64,000 nt of DNA, from NCBI RefSeq assembly GCF_017808105.1, contig NZ_JADBHF010000005.1:171626-235625 (forward strand), read 5' to 3'. The notes beneath the pieces were generated by a model that worked only from the letters and a program-made list of their open reading frames with translations, was not told the DNA's origin and searched no databases. The DNA comes from Brevibacterium renqingii. GTDB taxonomy: Bacteria; Actinomycetota; Actinomycetes; Actinomycetales; Brevibacteriaceae. Position 1 is the stretch's first letter. Every line of letters starts with the position of its first letter. The position numbers and the translations under genes were made by a program. Below are positions 26,415 to 36,830 of this stretch, piece after piece.

Positions 26415-27818
26415 TTACCTGTAGTCGCCGATCATCGTGGTGACGTCGAGTGCCTTGTCGAGGTCGGCCTCCGTGATCGAGCCGTCGGAGACGAAGCCGA
26501 GTGCGATCGTCGCCTCCTTGACCGTGATCTTGTTGGTCACCGCGTGCTTGGCGATCTTCGCGGCTGCCTCGTAGCCGATGACCTTGTTCAGCGGGGTGAC
26601 GATGGATGGGCTCGCCTCGGCGAGGAAGCGGGCGCGCTCCTCGTTCGCAGTGAGACCGTCGATCATCTTCTCGGCCATGACGGTCGAGGAGTTCGCGAGC
26701 AGGCGGATCGACTCGAGCAGGTTCGACGCCATGACCGGAATGCCGACGTTGAGCTCGAAGGCTCCATTGGTCGACGACAGTGACACGCTCGTGTCATTGC
26801 CGATGACTTGGGCGGCGACCTGGATGGTGGCCTCACAGATGACGGGATTGACCTTGCCGGGCATGATCGAGGAGCCGGGCTGCAGGTCGGGGATCGCGAT
26901 CTCACCGAGGCCGGTGTTCGGACCCGACCCCATCCACCGCAGATCGTTGCAGATCTTCATGTAGCCGTAGGCGATGGTCCGCAGCTGGCCGGAGGCCTCG
27001 ATGAGCCCATCACGGTTGGCCTGGGCCTCGAAGTGGTTGCGCGCCTCGGTGATGGGCAGGCCGGTCTCCTCGGCGAGGATCTCGACCACGCGGGAGGAGA
27101 AGCCGTCGGGGGTGTTGATGCCGGTACCCACCGCGGTTCCGCCCTGCGGCACCTCGGCGATGCGGGGCAGGGAAGCCTCGATGCGCTCGATGCCGTAGCG
27201 GACCTGCGCGGCATAGCCGCCGAACTCCTGGCCCAGCGTCACCGGGGTGGCGTCCATGAGATGGGTGCGGCCGGACTTGACGATGGAGGAGAACTCCTCG
27301 GCCTTCTTCTCGAGTGAGGAGGCGAGGGTCTCCATTGCAGGAATCAGGGTGCCGACGAGCGCCTTCGTCACAGCCAGGTGGACGGAGGTGGGGAAGACGT
27401 CATTCGAGGACTGCGAGGCATTGACGTGGTCGTTCGGGTGCACGTCGATGCCATCGGACTCGAGCGCCTTGGTCGCCAGCGAGGCCAGAACCTCGTTGGT
27501 ATTCATATTCGACGAGGTGCCCGAGCCGGTCTGGAAGACGTCGATCGGGAACTGCTCATCGTGCTTGCCGGCGATGACCTCATCGGCGGCATTCTGGATG
27601 GCGGTGGACCGCGCCTGGTCGAGGACGCCGAGTTCGAGGTTGGCCTTCGCCGCGGCCTTCTTCACCTGTGCGAGAGCGGCGATATGAGCCGATTCGAGAG
27701 TCTTTCCGGAGATCGGGAAGTTCTCGACGGCGCGCTGCGTCTGGGCGCTGTAGAGGGCGTCTTTGGGGACTTTGACCTCACCCATGGTGTCGTGTTCGAT
27801 GCGAAACTCTTCGCTCAT
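26415..27818 (-). CDS. fumC: Class II fumarate hydratase
   Basis: A 467-residue fumarase of the fumarase/aspartase superfamily, catalysing fumarate to L-malate in the TCA cycle. The signature [11 protein letters not shown] is present, as are [20 protein letters not shown] and [18 protein letters not shown], the other active-site segments of class II enzymes, which need no iron-sulfur cluster. The ATG at 27818 has AAAGGA 6 bases upstream; the open frame continues far upstream (to 28172) only as a shadow of the carbonic anhydrase gene. Downstream of the carbonic anhydrase gene on the same strand. Confidence 0.95.
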   Translation of the reverse strand: MSEEFRIEHDTMGEVKVPKDALYSAQTQRAVENFPISGKTLESAHIAALAQVKKAAAKANLELGVLDQARSTAIQNAADEVIAGKHDEQFPIDVFQTGSGTSSNMNTNEVLASLATKALESDGIDVHPNDHVNASQSSNDVFPTSVHLAVTKALVGTLIPAMETLASSLEKKAEEFSSIVKSGRTHLMDATPVTLGQEFGGYAAQVRYGIERIEASLPRIAEVPQGGTAVGTGINTPDGFSSRVVEILAEETGLPITEARNHFEAQANRDGLIEASGQLRTIAYGYMKICNDLRWMGSGPNTGLGEIAIPDLQPGSSIMPGKVNPVICEATIQVAAQVIGNDTSVSLSSTNGAFELNVGIPVMASNLLESIRLLANSSTVMAEKMIDGLTANEERARFLAEASPSIVTPLNKVIGYEAAAKIAKHAVTNKITVKEATIALGFVSDGSITEADLDKALDVTTMIGDYR

Positions 27819-27882
27819 TGCTGTCCTTTCCGTTGAGCTGGCGGGATGATGTCGGTGACGTCGACGACCGAGGCGGCCGGGG

Positions 27883-28509
27883 TCAGGAGGCGTAGCTCGA
27901 GACGGCTGCCTCGTTGCCTCCGTATTGGGCGACGACGGTGGTATGACCGTCGTGGAGCTGATAGGTGAGTCCGACGATGATGAGTCGTCCCTCGTCGACT
28001 GCTGTCTTGATGATCGTCGACAGCTGCATGATCTTGTCGACCGTGTCCATGGTGTTCTGAGCGACGGTTTCGTTGACCGTGGTGCGATTGTTCTTCCTGG
28101 CCCTGGCCACGGTGGGCAGGAGGCGGGCGACGACGTCTGAGATGAAGCCCGGGGGAGTCTCCCCGGAGTCATAGGAGTTGTACGCCGCTGTCACAGCGCC
28201 GCAGCTGTCGTGGCCGAGGACGACGAGCAGGGGAGTGCCGAGCATCTCGACTCCGTACTCGAGCGAGCCGAGCGTCACGGGATCGACGACCTGGCCGGCG
28301 TTGCGGACGACGAACATGTCTCCGAGACCGACGTCGAAGATCATTTCGGCGGCGACTCGGGAATCCGAGCAGCCGAAGAGGGTGACGAAGGGCTTCTGAT
28401 CGTTCGACAGAGCCTCACGTCGTGCTGTGTCCTGATTGGGGTGCTGCGGAACGTCGTCGACGAACCGCCGATTTCCCTCCAAGAGTCGATTCCAAGCCTG
28501 ATTGGGCAT
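27883..28509 (-). CDS. Beta-class carbonic anhydrase
   Basis: A 208-residue beta carbonic anhydrase. Zinc ligands are Cys47 (CSDSRV), His100 and Cys103 (GHDSCGAV), with the Asp49/Arg51 dyad intact, so it should hydrate CO2. The sequence [17 protein letters not shown] is a usual family start; the ATG at 28509 lacks a clear ribosome binding site, so a slightly different start is possible. Located between glpX and fumC, all on the minus strand, consistent with a loosely spaced operon. Confidence 0.9.
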   Translation of the reverse strand: MPNQAWNRLLEGNRRFVDDVPQHPNQDTARREALSNDQKPFVTLFGCSDSRVAAEMIFDVGLGDMFVVRNAGQVVDPVTLGSLEYGVEMLGTPLLVVLGHDSCGAVTAAYNSYDSGETPPGFISDVVARLLPTVARARKNNRTTVNETVAQNTMDTVDKIMQLSTIIKTAVDEGRLIIVGLTYQLHDGHTTVVAQYGGNEAAVSSYAS

Positions 28510-28576
28510 CGCTATCGAACCTGCTTCCGATGTCGAGATAGAGAGTCGCACCCGGGTTCGGGTCCGGCCGGGGAGG

Positions 28577-29701
28577 TCAGATGAGTCCGCGTCGCGCGGC
28601 CTCCTCAGCGGCCTCCACGTAAGAGTGGGTCTTCGCGGCCTGATGTTCGGCGAAGACCTGACGGACGGTGCCGGACTTCGAACGCATGACCAGCGAATGA
28701 GTGGTGACATGGCCGCCCTGGAACTTCACCCCGTCGAGCAGGTCGCCGTTGGTGACCCCGGTGGCGACGAAGTAGCAGTTGTCGCCGGTGACGAGCTCAT
28801 CGGTGCTGAGCACCTGATTGACGTCGAGCCCTGCCTTCGCAGCCGCCTCGCGCTCGGAGTCGTCCTGCGGCCACAGGCGGCCTTGGATGACTCCGCCCAG
28901 GGCCTTGATGGCGCACGCGGTGATGATGCCCTCAGGGGTGCCGCCGATGCCCATGAGCATGTCGACACCGGTACCCGGACGGCAGGCTGCGATGGCGCCG
29001 GCGACGTCACCGTCGGAGATGAGCTGGATGCGGGCGCCAGCTGCGCGGATCTCGTCGATCATCTGCTGATGGCGCGGACGATTGAGGATCATCACGGTCA
29101 CTGAGGTGGGGTCCTTCGTCCCCTTCGCCTTGGCGACGCGGCGGATGTTCTCGGCGATCGGCAGTCGCAGGTCGACAGCGTCGGCGGCCGCTGGGCCGGT
29201 GACGAGCTTCTCCATATAGAACACGGCGGAGGGGTCGTACATCGCTCCGTCCTCGGTCACGGCCATGACCGAGATCGCATTGGGCATGCCGAGGGCGGTC
29301 AGGCTGGTGCCGTCGATCGGATCGACGGCCACGTCACAGTGGGCGCCGCCGCCATCGCCGACCTGCTCACCGTTGAAGAGCATCGGCGCCTCATCCTTCT
29401 CGCCTTCGCCGATGACGACGGTTCCGGCCATGCGGACGCTGGAGATGACGTTGCGCATCGCTGCGACGGCAGCGCCGTCGGCGGCGTTCTTGTCGCCGCG
29501 GCCGACCCAGGGAGCGGCGGCGATGGCTGCGGCCTCAGTGACTCGGACGAGCTCGAGGGCGAGGTTGCGGTCGGGAGCATCGGCTCCGACCTGCGCCTGC
29601 TGGGACCAGGAGTCGGTGACTGCGACGGGCGGAGCCTCGTCGTCGACCCGGCCACGGTCATGATGAGATTTCACGTCAGGATTCTCTATGGAGTCACTCA
29701 T
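28577..29701 (-). CDS. glpX: Class II fructose-1,6-bisphosphatase
   Basis: A 374-residue GlpX-type phosphatase, the gluconeogenic enzyme converting fructose 1,6-bisphosphate to fructose 6-phosphate. Visible motifs: [52 protein letters not shown] (metal-binding DPIDGT) and the C-terminal [20 protein letters not shown]. An N-terminal extension of about 40 residues is disordered. Beginning of a minus-strand run glpX - carbonic anhydrase - fumC; divergent from the DUF4245 gene, which is the mycobacterial arrangement too. Confidence 0.94.
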   Translation of the reverse strand: MSDSIENPDVKSHHDRGRVDDEAPPVAVTDSWSQQAQVGADAPDRNLALELVRVTEAAAIAAAPWVGRGDKNAADGAAVAAMRNVISSVRMAGTVVIGEGEKDEAPMLFNGEQVGDGGGAHCDVAVDPIDGTSLTALGMPNAISVMAVTEDGAMYDPSAVFYMEKLVTGPAAADAVDLRLPIAENIRRVAKAKGTKDPTSVTVMILNRPRHQQMIDEIRAAGARIQLISDGDVAGAIAACRPGTGVDMLMGIGGTPEGIITACAIKALGGVIQGRLWPQDDSEREAAAKAGLDVNQVLSTDELVTGDNCYFVATGVTNGDLLDGVKFQGGHVTTHSLVMRSKSGTVRQVFAEHQAAKTHSYVEAAEEAARRGLI

Positions 29702-29899
29702 GCTTCCAATTGTGCCACTCCGCCGTCGAGACCAGGGACAGCGGCATGGTCTGTGGTCTCGACCACCTCGGCGCGCCGGGGATTGGCCCTACGCGCGCGG
29801 GACGAGGACAATGGCGTTGTGAATGTCCGAACTGCCACCGATGCGAAGGGATCTCAGACGGCCGTGAACGTCACGGAACCGGGTCCCAGGGGAGAGTCC

Positions 29900-30469
29900 A
29901 TGTCTGACGAGTCCGGAGTCATGCTCCCGGGTTCCAGGGAAGAGATGCGTTTCCTGCGGAAGAACTCGAACTGGGTCAACATGATCATCGCGATCCTCGC
30001 CTGTTTGGCGGTTGTCGTCGGAATCCTGTTCATCGCGCCGCAGCCGGAGGTCGACTCCGAACGTGTCGTCGACTACCAGGGCATCGCCGAGCAGTCCGAA
30101 GGCAATGCCGACTTCGATCTGATCGTCCCACAGATCCCCAGAGGATGGTCGGCGAACGAGGCCAGCCTCGATCGGTTCAATGACTCCGAATACGTTTCGT
30201 GGTACATGTCATTCATCGGTCCCGAGGACCAGTGGGTGAGCATCGAACAGGCCAAGGCGAGCGAGAACTGGGCGAAGAAGAGCACCGACGGTGCCGTCGC
30301 CGCTGAGACCGTGACCGTCGGCGGAGTCGACTTCCAGGTCTATCGCACCGACGAAGCGAAAGAATACTGGGTCACGCACAAGGACGATGTGTACGTCGTC
30401 ATCACTGCGACAGCTTCCCCGGATACGATCAATTCCTTCGCCGATCAGGTGGCCGCGCAACTGAAGTGA
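29900..30469 (+). CDS. DUF4245 membrane-anchored protein
   Basis: A 189-residue protein with one membrane helix (about 27-47, WVNMIIAILACLAVVVGILF) and an extracytoplasmic domain of about 140 residues containing VPQIPRGWSANEA and the terminal VVITATASPDTINSFADQVAAQL. It matches DUF4245, a family of unknown function that occurs opposite glpX. I chose the ATG at 29900 after GGGGAGAG; an in-frame GTG at 29818 would add 27 residues. It is convergent with xseB. Confidence 0.82.
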   Translation: MSDESGVMLPGSREEMRFLRKNSNWVNMIIAILACLAVVVGILFIAPQPEVDSERVVDYQGIAEQSEGNADFDLIVPQIPRGWSANEASLDRFNDSEYVSWYMSFIGPEDQWVSIEQAKASENWAKKSTDGAVAAETVTVGGVDFQVYRTDEAKEYWVTHKDDVYVVITATASPDTINSFADQVAAQLK

Positions 30470-30540
30470 CCGCGTCCGCCTCAGCTGCGCGTCCGGCTGA
30501 GTCGCGCGGCCGGCTGAGTCGCGGGTCGCGGTGCCTGCGG

Positions 30541-30780
30541 TCACTCGGTGTCGGCGGCGGTTTCCTCGCGGGCCTTGTCGAGGCGTTCCCTGGCTCCGTT
30601 GAGCCAGGACTGGCAGCGATCGGCCAATGCCTCGCCGCGTTCCCACAGCCGCAGCGACTCCTCGAGCGGCAGATTGCCGGTCTCCAGTCGTTTGACGGTC
30701 ATGACGAGCTCTTCGCGGGCCTGCTCGTAGCTGAGCGTGCTGATATCGGGCTGATCCTGCTGCATGGCGGGTTCGGTCAT
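30541..30780 (-). CDS. xseB: Exodeoxyribonuclease VII small subunit
   Basis: A 79-residue XseB, about the usual family length, with the conserved helical hairpin: LSYEQAREELVMTVKRLETG followed by NLPLEESLRLWERGEALADRC. It packs along the XseA coiled coil to form exonuclease VII, which degrades single-stranded DNA. ATG at 30780 with GGAG upstream; an in-frame ATG at 30795 is possible. It lies 116 bp downstream of xseA on the same strand. Confidence 0.92.
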   Translation of the reverse strand: MTEPAMQQDQPDISTLSYEQAREELVMTVKRLETGNLPLEESLRLWERGEALADRCQSWLNGARERLDKAREETAADTE

Positions 30781-30896
30781 CGGTGTCTCCTTCATAGCGG
30801 CGGAACTGTGTGGTGGCGGGGTGGATGAACTGGTTCAGTTCGCGGCCGATGGAGTGACGCTGCGCTTTGCGACTGTCTGCTCCTTCGGCTCGTCTG

Positions 30897-32219
30897 TCAG
30901 CTTCCGGACTCGGGGCCGGTGTCCTCGGCTTCGGAGCTGTCAGGGGTGGTCTCGGTGATCTCGGCATCGAAGCGTCCCTGGGCGACACGGACGTGCACCG
31001 TGTCTCCCTCCGCGACGTCTGCGGCATTGCGGATGGCCTGGCCGGCGTCGGTCTGCACCACCGCGTAGCCGCGTTCGAGGGTGCGCAACGGTGACAGGGA
31101 CCGCGCGTGCGAGCGGAGGTGGTGGATCTCGTTCTGGGCCTGGATGACCAGTCCGTTCGCCGCCTGCAGGCCGCGACGGCGGATCGTCGTCAATTCGTTC
31201 TCGTGCGCGGTGATGAGTGTCTGCGGTTCGGCCAGCACCGGACGGGAGCGCACGGCGGTGAGCATCTCCTGCTCCCGGTCGAGAATGCGGTTGACCGCCG
31301 CTTCGAGTTCGGCCCGCGCCCGCAGGAGGTTCATCCCCTCCTCGGCGACGTCGGGCACGACCCGTTTGGCCGCATCCGTCGGTGTCGAGGCGCGCATGTC
31401 GGCGACCTCATCGAGGATGGGACGGTCAGCCTCGTGCCCGATGGCCGAGACGACAGGGGTCCGTGCAGCGGATACGGCGCGGACCAGGGCTTCGTTGGAG
31501 AACGGCAGGAGGTCCTCCATGCTGCCGCCGCCGCGAGCGATGATGACGACGTCGATCTGCGGATCTTCGTCGAGCTCGGCGAGGTTCTTCATCACACCGG
31601 GCACCGCATCGGGGCCCTGCACGGCACAGTTGCGGATCTCGAACTCCGCGGCGGGCCAGCGCAGGTGGACATTGCGCACGACGTCCTTCTGCGCGTCCGA
31701 ATCACGGCCGGTGATGAGTCCGATCCGATTCGGCAGGAACGGAAGCCGCAGCTTCCGACTCGGGTCGAAGAGCCCCTCTGCCGCCAGCTGCTTCTTCAAG
31801 CGCTCGAGACGGGCGAGGAGCTCACCCAGTCCCACGGCGCGGATGTCGTTGGCGCGCATCGTCAGGCGACCGGTCTTGGTCCAGAAGTCCGCCTTGAGAT
31901 TGGCCACGATATGGCTGCCCTCGGTCAGCGGGGCACCGGTGCGTTCGAGAACGTTCCTCCAGATCTGCACAGGCAGGGACATTTCGACGTCGGAGTCGCG
32001 CAGAGTGAGATAGCTGGCCTTGCCGCGGTGGTTGAGCTCGACGACCTGCCCCTCGATCCACACGCTCGACATGCGGTCGATATAGGACTTCATCTTCGAC
32101 GAGAGCAGACTCAGCGGCCACGGGTTCTCCGCCGTGGTCTCGGCTGCGGTGGCCGCGAGCTCCCTCGGCTCGACGGTTTCGCCGAGTGTTCCGGGAGTGC
32201 CGGAGATTCGTTGCGCCAT
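30897..32219 (-). CDS. xseA: Exodeoxyribonuclease VII large subunit
   Basis: A 440-residue XseA. It has the N-terminal OB-fold (VWIEGQVVELNHRGKASYLTLRDSDVEM), the catalytic domain (IGLITGRDSDAQKDVVRN, VIIARGGGSMEDLLPFSNEALVRAV, PVVSAIGHEADRPILDEVADMRASTPTDAA) and a C-terminal coiled-coil and arm that binds XseB. It degrades ssDNA in repair. The ATG at 32219 follows GGGG; 8 residues upstream there is another possible start. Divergent from ispH, the same order as I recall in mycobacteria. Confidence 0.94.
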   Translation of the reverse strand: MAQRISGTPGTLGETVEPRELAATAAETTAENPWPLSLLSSKMKSYIDRMSSVWIEGQVVELNHRGKASYLTLRDSDVEMSLPVQIWRNVLERTGAPLTEGSHIVANLKADFWTKTGRLTMRANDIRAVGLGELLARLERLKKQLAAEGLFDPSRKLRLPFLPNRIGLITGRDSDAQKDVVRNVHLRWPAAEFEIRNCAVQGPDAVPGVMKNLAELDEDPQIDVVIIARGGGSMEDLLPFSNEALVRAVSAARTPVVSAIGHEADRPILDEVADMRASTPTDAAKRVVPDVAEEGMNLLRARAELEAAVNRILDREQEMLTAVRSRPVLAEPQTLITAHENELTTIRRRGLQAANGLVIQAQNEIHHLRSHARSLSPLRTLERGYAVVQTDAGQAIRNAADVAEGDTVHVRVAQGRFDAEITETTPDSSEAEDTGPESGS

Positions 32220-32319
32220 GGTGTGTCCCCTTCCGATCTCCAAGCCTAACGAACGCCACTGACGCAGCCCACTTCTCGAATCCTAGGCGCTGCCCGCATC
32301 CCCGGCCTAGACTGGAGGG

Positions 32320-33399
32320 ATGACCGCCGTATCCGTTCCCACCCCGACGATTCCGCGTCAGCGCCTGGCTCCGGAGGAGATCCGGACCCCTGACGGCACC
32401 GAGCAGCGAGTCCTGCTGGCCGCCCCGCGCGGCTACTGTGCGGGAGTCGATCGGGCGGTGATCGCCGTCGAACGCGCCATCGAACACTACGGTGCCCCGA
32501 TCTATGTGCGCAAGGAGATCGTGCACAACAGACACGTCGTCGAGACCCTGTCCGAACGCGGTGCGGTCTTCGTCGATGAGACCGACGAGGTGCCGGAAGG
32601 GGCACGCGTCGTATTCTCTGCCCACGGCGTCTCTCCGACCGTCCACGCCGAGGCGGCCGAGCGTTCCCTGGCCACGATCGATGCGACCTGCCCCCTGGTG
32701 ACGAAGGTGCACAAGGAGGCGATCCGCTTCGCTCGCGACGGCTTCCGGATTCTGCTGGTCGGCCATGCCGGTCACGAAGAGGTCGAAGGGACCATGGGGG
32801 AGGCACCGGAGCACATCACCCTGGTGCAGAGCCCTGAGGAGGCGCGCACCGTCGCAGTGCCCGCAGGCGCGAAGCTCGTGTGGATCTCGCAGACCACTCT
32901 GAGCGTCGACGAGACCATGGCAACCGTCGATATTCTGCGCGAGCGCTTCCCGCAGCTGCAGGATCCGCCGAGTGATGACATCTGCTATGCCACCCAGAAT
33001 CGGCAGCTCGCGGTGAAGAAGATCGCGCCCGAAGCGGACTTGGTGCTCGTCGTCGGTTCGGCGAACTCATCGAATTCCGTGCGTCTGGTCGAGGTCGCCC
33101 TCGAGAACGGGGCGAAGGCGGCACACCGCGTCGACTTCGCCCGCGAAGTCGACGAGACCTGGTTCCACGACGTTGCCACTGTCGGCGTCACCTCCGGGGC
33201 AAGCGTGCCTGAGAACCTGGTCCAGGACGTGCTGCAGCTGTTGGCCGACTACGGATTCCACGCCGTCGAAGAGGTCGTCACCGCCGAGGAGGACCTCATG
33301 TTCTCCTTGCCGAAGGAGCTGCGCAGAGACCTCAAAGCGGCCGGGCGGAAGACGTCGAACCGTGCAGACGGCGCCGACCGCAGCCACGACCTCGTCTGA
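32320..33399 (+). CDS. ispH: 4-hydroxy-3-methylbut-2-enyl diphosphate reductase
   Basis: A 359-residue IspH, the last enzyme of the MEP pathway, making IPP and DMAPP with a [4Fe-4S] cluster. The three cluster cysteines are visible in [11 protein letters not shown] (Cys40), [11 protein letters not shown] and [11 protein letters not shown]. Active-site residues in [12 protein letters not shown] and [15 protein letters not shown] are conserved. The first 25 residues are a variable extension. Convergent with rmuC; together with xseA/xseB and ychF it forms a conserved actinobacterial neighbourhood. Confidence 0.95.
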   Translation: MTAVSVPTPTIPRQRLAPEEIRTPDGTEQRVLLAAPRGYCAGVDRAVIAVERAIEHYGAPIYVRKEIVHNRHVVETLSERGAVFVDETDEVPEGARVVFSAHGVSPTVHAEAAERSLATIDATCPLVTKVHKEAIRFARDGFRILLVGHAGHEEVEGTMGEAPEHITLVQSPEEARTVAVPAGAKLVWISQTTLSVDETMATVDILRERFPQLQDPPSDDICYATQNRQLAVKKIAPEADLVLVVGSANSSNSVRLVEVALENGAKAAHRVDFAREVDETWFHDVATVGVTSGASVPENLVQDVLQLLADYGFHAVEEVVTAEEDLMFSLPKELRRDLKAAGRKTSNRADGADRSHDLV

Positions 33400-33414
33400 G
33401 GGCTTTCTCGGCTC

Positions 33415-34611
33415 TCAGCTCGTTCCCGTATGCCGATGACGCAGATCGGCGGGACCGCGATCATCGAAGGACATCGACCGCGGTCGTGTGAGCTCCTCGG
33501 CGCTGACGCCGCGCGAGCGCACATCGAGTTCCGCAACGGCATCGAGCTCCTCGGCGACGATCCCCGTGGACGGAAACTTCCGTGCGGTCACGAGGAACCG
33601 TGATTCGAGTGATGAGACGAATCGGTTGTAGTCCTCGACGGAGCGGTCGAGACTGGACCCCATTCGTGAGACGTGGGTGATCAGGGTGCCGACTCGTTCG
33701 TAGAGTTCGGTGCCGAGCCTGAGGACCTCCGTCGCCGAGGTCGACATGTCGGCCTGGCGCCAGTTGAGCGCTACGGTCTTCAGCAGCACCAACAGGGTCG
33801 CCGGCGAGGCGAGGACCACGTTCTTGCCCAGGGCATGATCGATCATCTTCGGATAGCTCGCAGCTGCTGACGAGAGCAGGCCATCGGTGGGGACGAAGCA
33901 GACGACGAAGTCGGGGGAGGAGTCGAAGGACTTCCAGTATTCCTTCGACGCCAGGGCATCGACATGCCGCAGCAGCGCCCTGGCATGGTCTTCGCCCTCC
34001 GTACCGTCGGCGGAGGAGTCACTGGCGTCGGCGCTCATGCGCGCCGACAGCGGCGTCTTCGCATCGATGACGATGGTTCCGCCGCCGGGCAGGTGCACGA
34101 CCATATCGGGCCGGTGGCGCTTGCCGTCACGGTTCGCGGTCACCTGGGTGTCGAAGTCGACGTGGGGGAGGAGGCCGGCGTACTCGACGATGCGTTTGAG
34201 CTGCACCTCGCCCCAGTCGCCTCGGTGAGTGGTCGAGTTCAAAGCGTTGACCAATGAACCGGTGGACTCCTGCAGACGGAGGTTCTGCTGGCTCAAGTGA
34301 CCGATCTGAGAGTTCAGGCGTGTGATCTGTTCGATCTGCGTCCGGTCCTGGGAGTGCAGGTTCTCCTGCAGGTTCTTCACGCTCGCCGCCAGCGGTCCGA
34401 TGGCCGCGGTGATCTCTCCGGCCATCTGCGCATCGGCCTCGAGGTCCTCGGTTCGTTCGGACAGAATGCGCGAGGTCGTCTCGGCACGAGTGAGTCGTTC
34501 GAGGTAGCGCGACCGAGTGAGTGTGCGTCCGAGGAGGAAGCCGAGGGCAGCGGCGAAGACGATCGCCACGACGAAAGCGACGATGACACCAGATGCGGGG
34601 AAAGCGTTCAT
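33415..34611 (-). CDS. rmuC: DNA recombination protein RmuC
   Basis: A 398-residue RmuC-family protein. There is an N-terminal membrane segment (about 8-27), a coiled coil (about 35-115, with ENLHSQDRTQIEQITRLNSQIG), and a RmuC nuclease-like domain with RGDWGEVQLKRIVEYAGLL and PDMVVHLPGGGTIVIDAKTP, whose D-x-K is the PD-(D/E)XK-type core. RmuC limits recombination at inverted repeats. Divergent from ychF with 72 bp between starts. The downstream end is convergent with ispH. Confidence 0.9.
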   Translation of the reverse strand: MNAFPASGVIVAFVVAIVFAAALGFLLGRTLTRSRYLERLTRAETTSRILSERTEDLEADAQMAGEITAAIGPLAASVKNLQENLHSQDRTQIEQITRLNSQIGHLSQQNLRLQESTGSLVNALNSTTHRGDWGEVQLKRIVEYAGLLPHVDFDTQVTANRDGKRHRPDMVVHLPGGGTIVIDAKTPLSARMSADASDSSADGTEGEDHARALLRHVDALASKEYWKSFDSSPDFVVCFVPTDGLLSSAAASYPKMIDHALGKNVVLASPATLLVLLKTVALNWRQADMSTSATEVLRLGTELYERVGTLITHVSRMGSSLDRSVEDYNRFVSSLESRFLVTARKFPSTGIVAEELDAVAELDVRSRGVSAEELTRPRSMSFDDRGPADLRHRHTGTS

Positions 34612-34683
34612 GGATCCAGGGTGACAGAGGGCACGGACACGGGAATTCGAGGACCACCTCGGCGACGGCTAGACTGGGATACC

Positions 34684-35787
34684 GTGGCTCTGACTATTGG
34701 AATCGTGGGACTGCCCAATGTGGGCAAGTCGACCATGTTTAACGCACTGACCAAGAACCAAGTTCTCGCCGCGAACTACCCGTTCGCGACGATCGAACCG
34801 AACGTGGGTGTCGTGCCCCTGCCGGATGCGCGACTGACGCGACTGGCGGAGATCTTCTCCTCCGAGAAGATCCTCAATGCGACCGTGGACTTCGTCGACA
34901 TCGCCGGCATTGTGCGCGGCGCCTCCGAAGGCGAGGGCCTGGGCAATCAGTTCCTGGCCAATATCCGCGAAGCAGACGCCATCTGCCAGGTCATCCGCGG
35001 ATTCGTCGATGACGATGTCGTCCACGTCGACGGCAAGATCAGCCCCGGCGACGATATCGACACGATCAACACCGAGCTCATCCTCGCCGATCTCCAGACC
35101 CTGGAGAAGGCCCGGCCCAGGATCGAGAAGGAAGTCAAGGGCAAGCGCGCACCCGCTGAGCAGCTGAGCGCGATCGATGCCGCCTCCGAGATCCTCGAGA
35201 GCGGGAAGACCCTCTACCAGGCGATGCAGGCCGACAACTTCGACGTCAGTGCGCTGCGTGAGCTGCAGCTGATGACGGTCAAACCCTTCCTCTACGTGTT
35301 CAACGTCGATGACGAAGTGCTTGCCGACGAGGGCAGGAAAGCCGAGATGCGGGCCCTCGTAGCCCCCGTCGAGGCGATCTTCCTCGATGCGAAGTTCGAA
35401 TCCGAACTCGCCGAACTCGACGAGGACGAGGCCCGGGAGATGCTCGAATCGACCGGACAGGAAGAGAGCGGACTCGACCAGCTCGCCCGCGTCGGCTTCG
35501 ACACGCTCGGCCTGCAGACCTATCTGACCGCCGGCCCGAAGGAATCCCGGGCGTGGACGATCCCGAAGGGAGCCACCGCCCCCGAGGCGGCCGGTGTCAT
35601 CCACACCGACTTCCAGAAGGGCTTCATCAAGGCCGAGGTCGTGTCCTTCGACGCTCTCGACGCCAACGGTTCGATGGCTGCCGCGAAGGCTGCCGGCAAG
35701 GTCCGTATGGAAGGCAAGGACTACGTCATGGTCGACGGAGATGTGGTGGAGTTCCGTAGCGGACTAACCTCTGGGGGCAAGAAGTGA
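34684..35787 (+). CDS. ychF: YchF/OLA1-type P-loop ATPase with an altered C-terminus
   Basis: A 367-residue Obg-related ATPase. The P-loop is GLPNVGKSTMFNALT, switch regions include VDFVDIAGIVRGASEGEGLGN, and the C-terminal TGS domain runs to KVRMEGKDYVMVDGDVVEFR. YchF binds ribosomes and shifts translation initiation under stress. Family members end in FNV directly after DVVEFR/L; here the end is RSGLTSGGKK, about 7 residues longer. This suggests that foreign DNA joined near 35,757, so the last codons come from an inserted element. GTG start at 34684. The stop overlaps the start of the next gene. Confidence 0.92.
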   Translation: MALTIGIVGLPNVGKSTMFNALTKNQVLAANYPFATIEPNVGVVPLPDARLTRLAEIFSSEKILNATVDFVDIAGIVRGASEGEGLGNQFLANIREADAICQVIRGFVDDDVVHVDGKISPGDDIDTINTELILADLQTLEKARPRIEKEVKGKRAPAEQLSAIDAASEILESGKTLYQAMQADNFDVSALRELQLMTVKPFLYVFNVDDEVLADEGRKAEMRALVAPVEAIFLDAKFESELAELDEDEAREMLESTGQEESGLDQLARVGFDTLGLQTYLTAGPKESRAWTIPKGATAPEAAGVIHTDFQKGFIKAEVVSFDALDANGSMAAAKAAGKVRMEGKDYVMVDGDVVEFRSGLTSGGKK

Positions 35788-36830
35788 GCGTCGGCGAGGC
35801 GCTCGCGCACGCCCTTGAAGTGCGCAACAGGATCGCCGATCGTGGCGTCGACCTGTACAACGAGCCGGCGACCGCCGACTCCGAGTTGTTTTACACACCT
35901 GAGGAACTCCAAGCGATCCTCCGGGCGGAACTCATCGGCCGGGTTGACCTTGCTGATCTGGCAGTCAAGACCCGTGCGAACGTCGCCAAGAGCATCGTCT
36001 GCTCTGCTCTTGGGTACACACCGCCGCGCTCGTTCAAGCACGTCAACCCGCGTCTTCCGCACCCAGCAGCCGATGTCTATGCACAGCAGGCCAACAACCT
36101 GCAGATTTGGAACGAGGCGGTCGATGCCGAGCGCCGGTACATCATTCTGATTCTGCGCGATGGCGAGATCATCGACGTCCGTGTCGTGGCGGGCGCTGAT
36201 CTTGCGCAGTACGACACCACGGGCAAGCTGACCTCGAAGTTCCAGGCAGCCAGGGTGGATGATTCCGCTGGCTCCGTGCTGGTGTCTGCCTCCGACACCG
36301 ATCACGTGATCGACAGGCTGCGCCCCTCGACTCATGCAGCCCCGGTCTCCCCAGTTGTACAGCCTGAGGCTGGTGGCTTCCTAGCTGTCGCTGAGGTTTA
36401 CCGACTGCTGATGCCGATGGTTGGCAAGACCTACGTTGACCCGGGCATCGTCCAGGAGCGCAATCGCGGAACGGTGGTTCACCGTGAGGCCAGTGAGCGG
36501 CTCGGTGCCGTGGGCTTCGCGGATAACGGTCAATTCCCTGACATCCTGTCCCAGCTCGTCGAGGTCAAGCTCCAGCTCGCCCGCACCGTCGACCTGGGAT
36601 TGGAACTGCCTGGCTCGGATACACCTCTCGCCTCGGCCAGTGGCGTCCTCGATGTGCGGGATGTTCGCTATGCGATCTTCTACGCGGCACGGAACGGCAC
36701 CAGCTTCACTATCGAGAGCCTGGTGGTAACGACAGGTGCTGACTTCTTCAAGGAGTACCGGCAGTTCGGCGGTCTCACCTCGAACAAGAAGCTTCAGCTG
36801 CGCCTGCCCAGGGCCTGGTTCGAGGTCTAG
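35784..36830 (+). CDS. Putative type II restriction endonuclease (by context)
   Basis: A 348-residue protein with no family I can name with certainty. The GTG start overlaps the ychF TGA by 4 bp, and the C-terminal codon overlaps the end of the convergent methyltransferase gene by 4 bp (CTAG). Visible: an N-terminal helical region (YTPEELQAILRAELIGRVDL), a central part with YIILILRDGEIIDVRVVAG that could form the beta-core of a nuclease, and C-terminal VRYAIFYAARNGTSFTIESL. Pairing with an m6A methyltransferase is the basis for the restriction call. Codon use is visibly less GC-rich than ychF. Confidence 0.5.
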   Translation: MSVGEALAHALEVRNRIADRGVDLYNEPATADSELFYTPEELQAILRAELIGRVDLADLAVKTRANVAKSIVCSALGYTPPRSFKHVNPRLPHPAADVYAQQANNLQIWNEAVDAERRYIILILRDGEIIDVRVVAGADLAQYDTTGKLTSKFQAARVDDSAGSVLVSASDTDHVIDRLRPSTHAAPVSPVVQPEAGGFLAVAEVYRLLMPMVGKTYVDPGIVQERNRGTVVHREASERLGAVGFADNGQFPDILSQLVEVKLQLARTVDLGLELPGSDTPLASASGVLDVRDVRYAIFYAARNGTSFTIESLVVTTGADFFKEYRQFGGLTSNKKLQLRLPRAWFEV

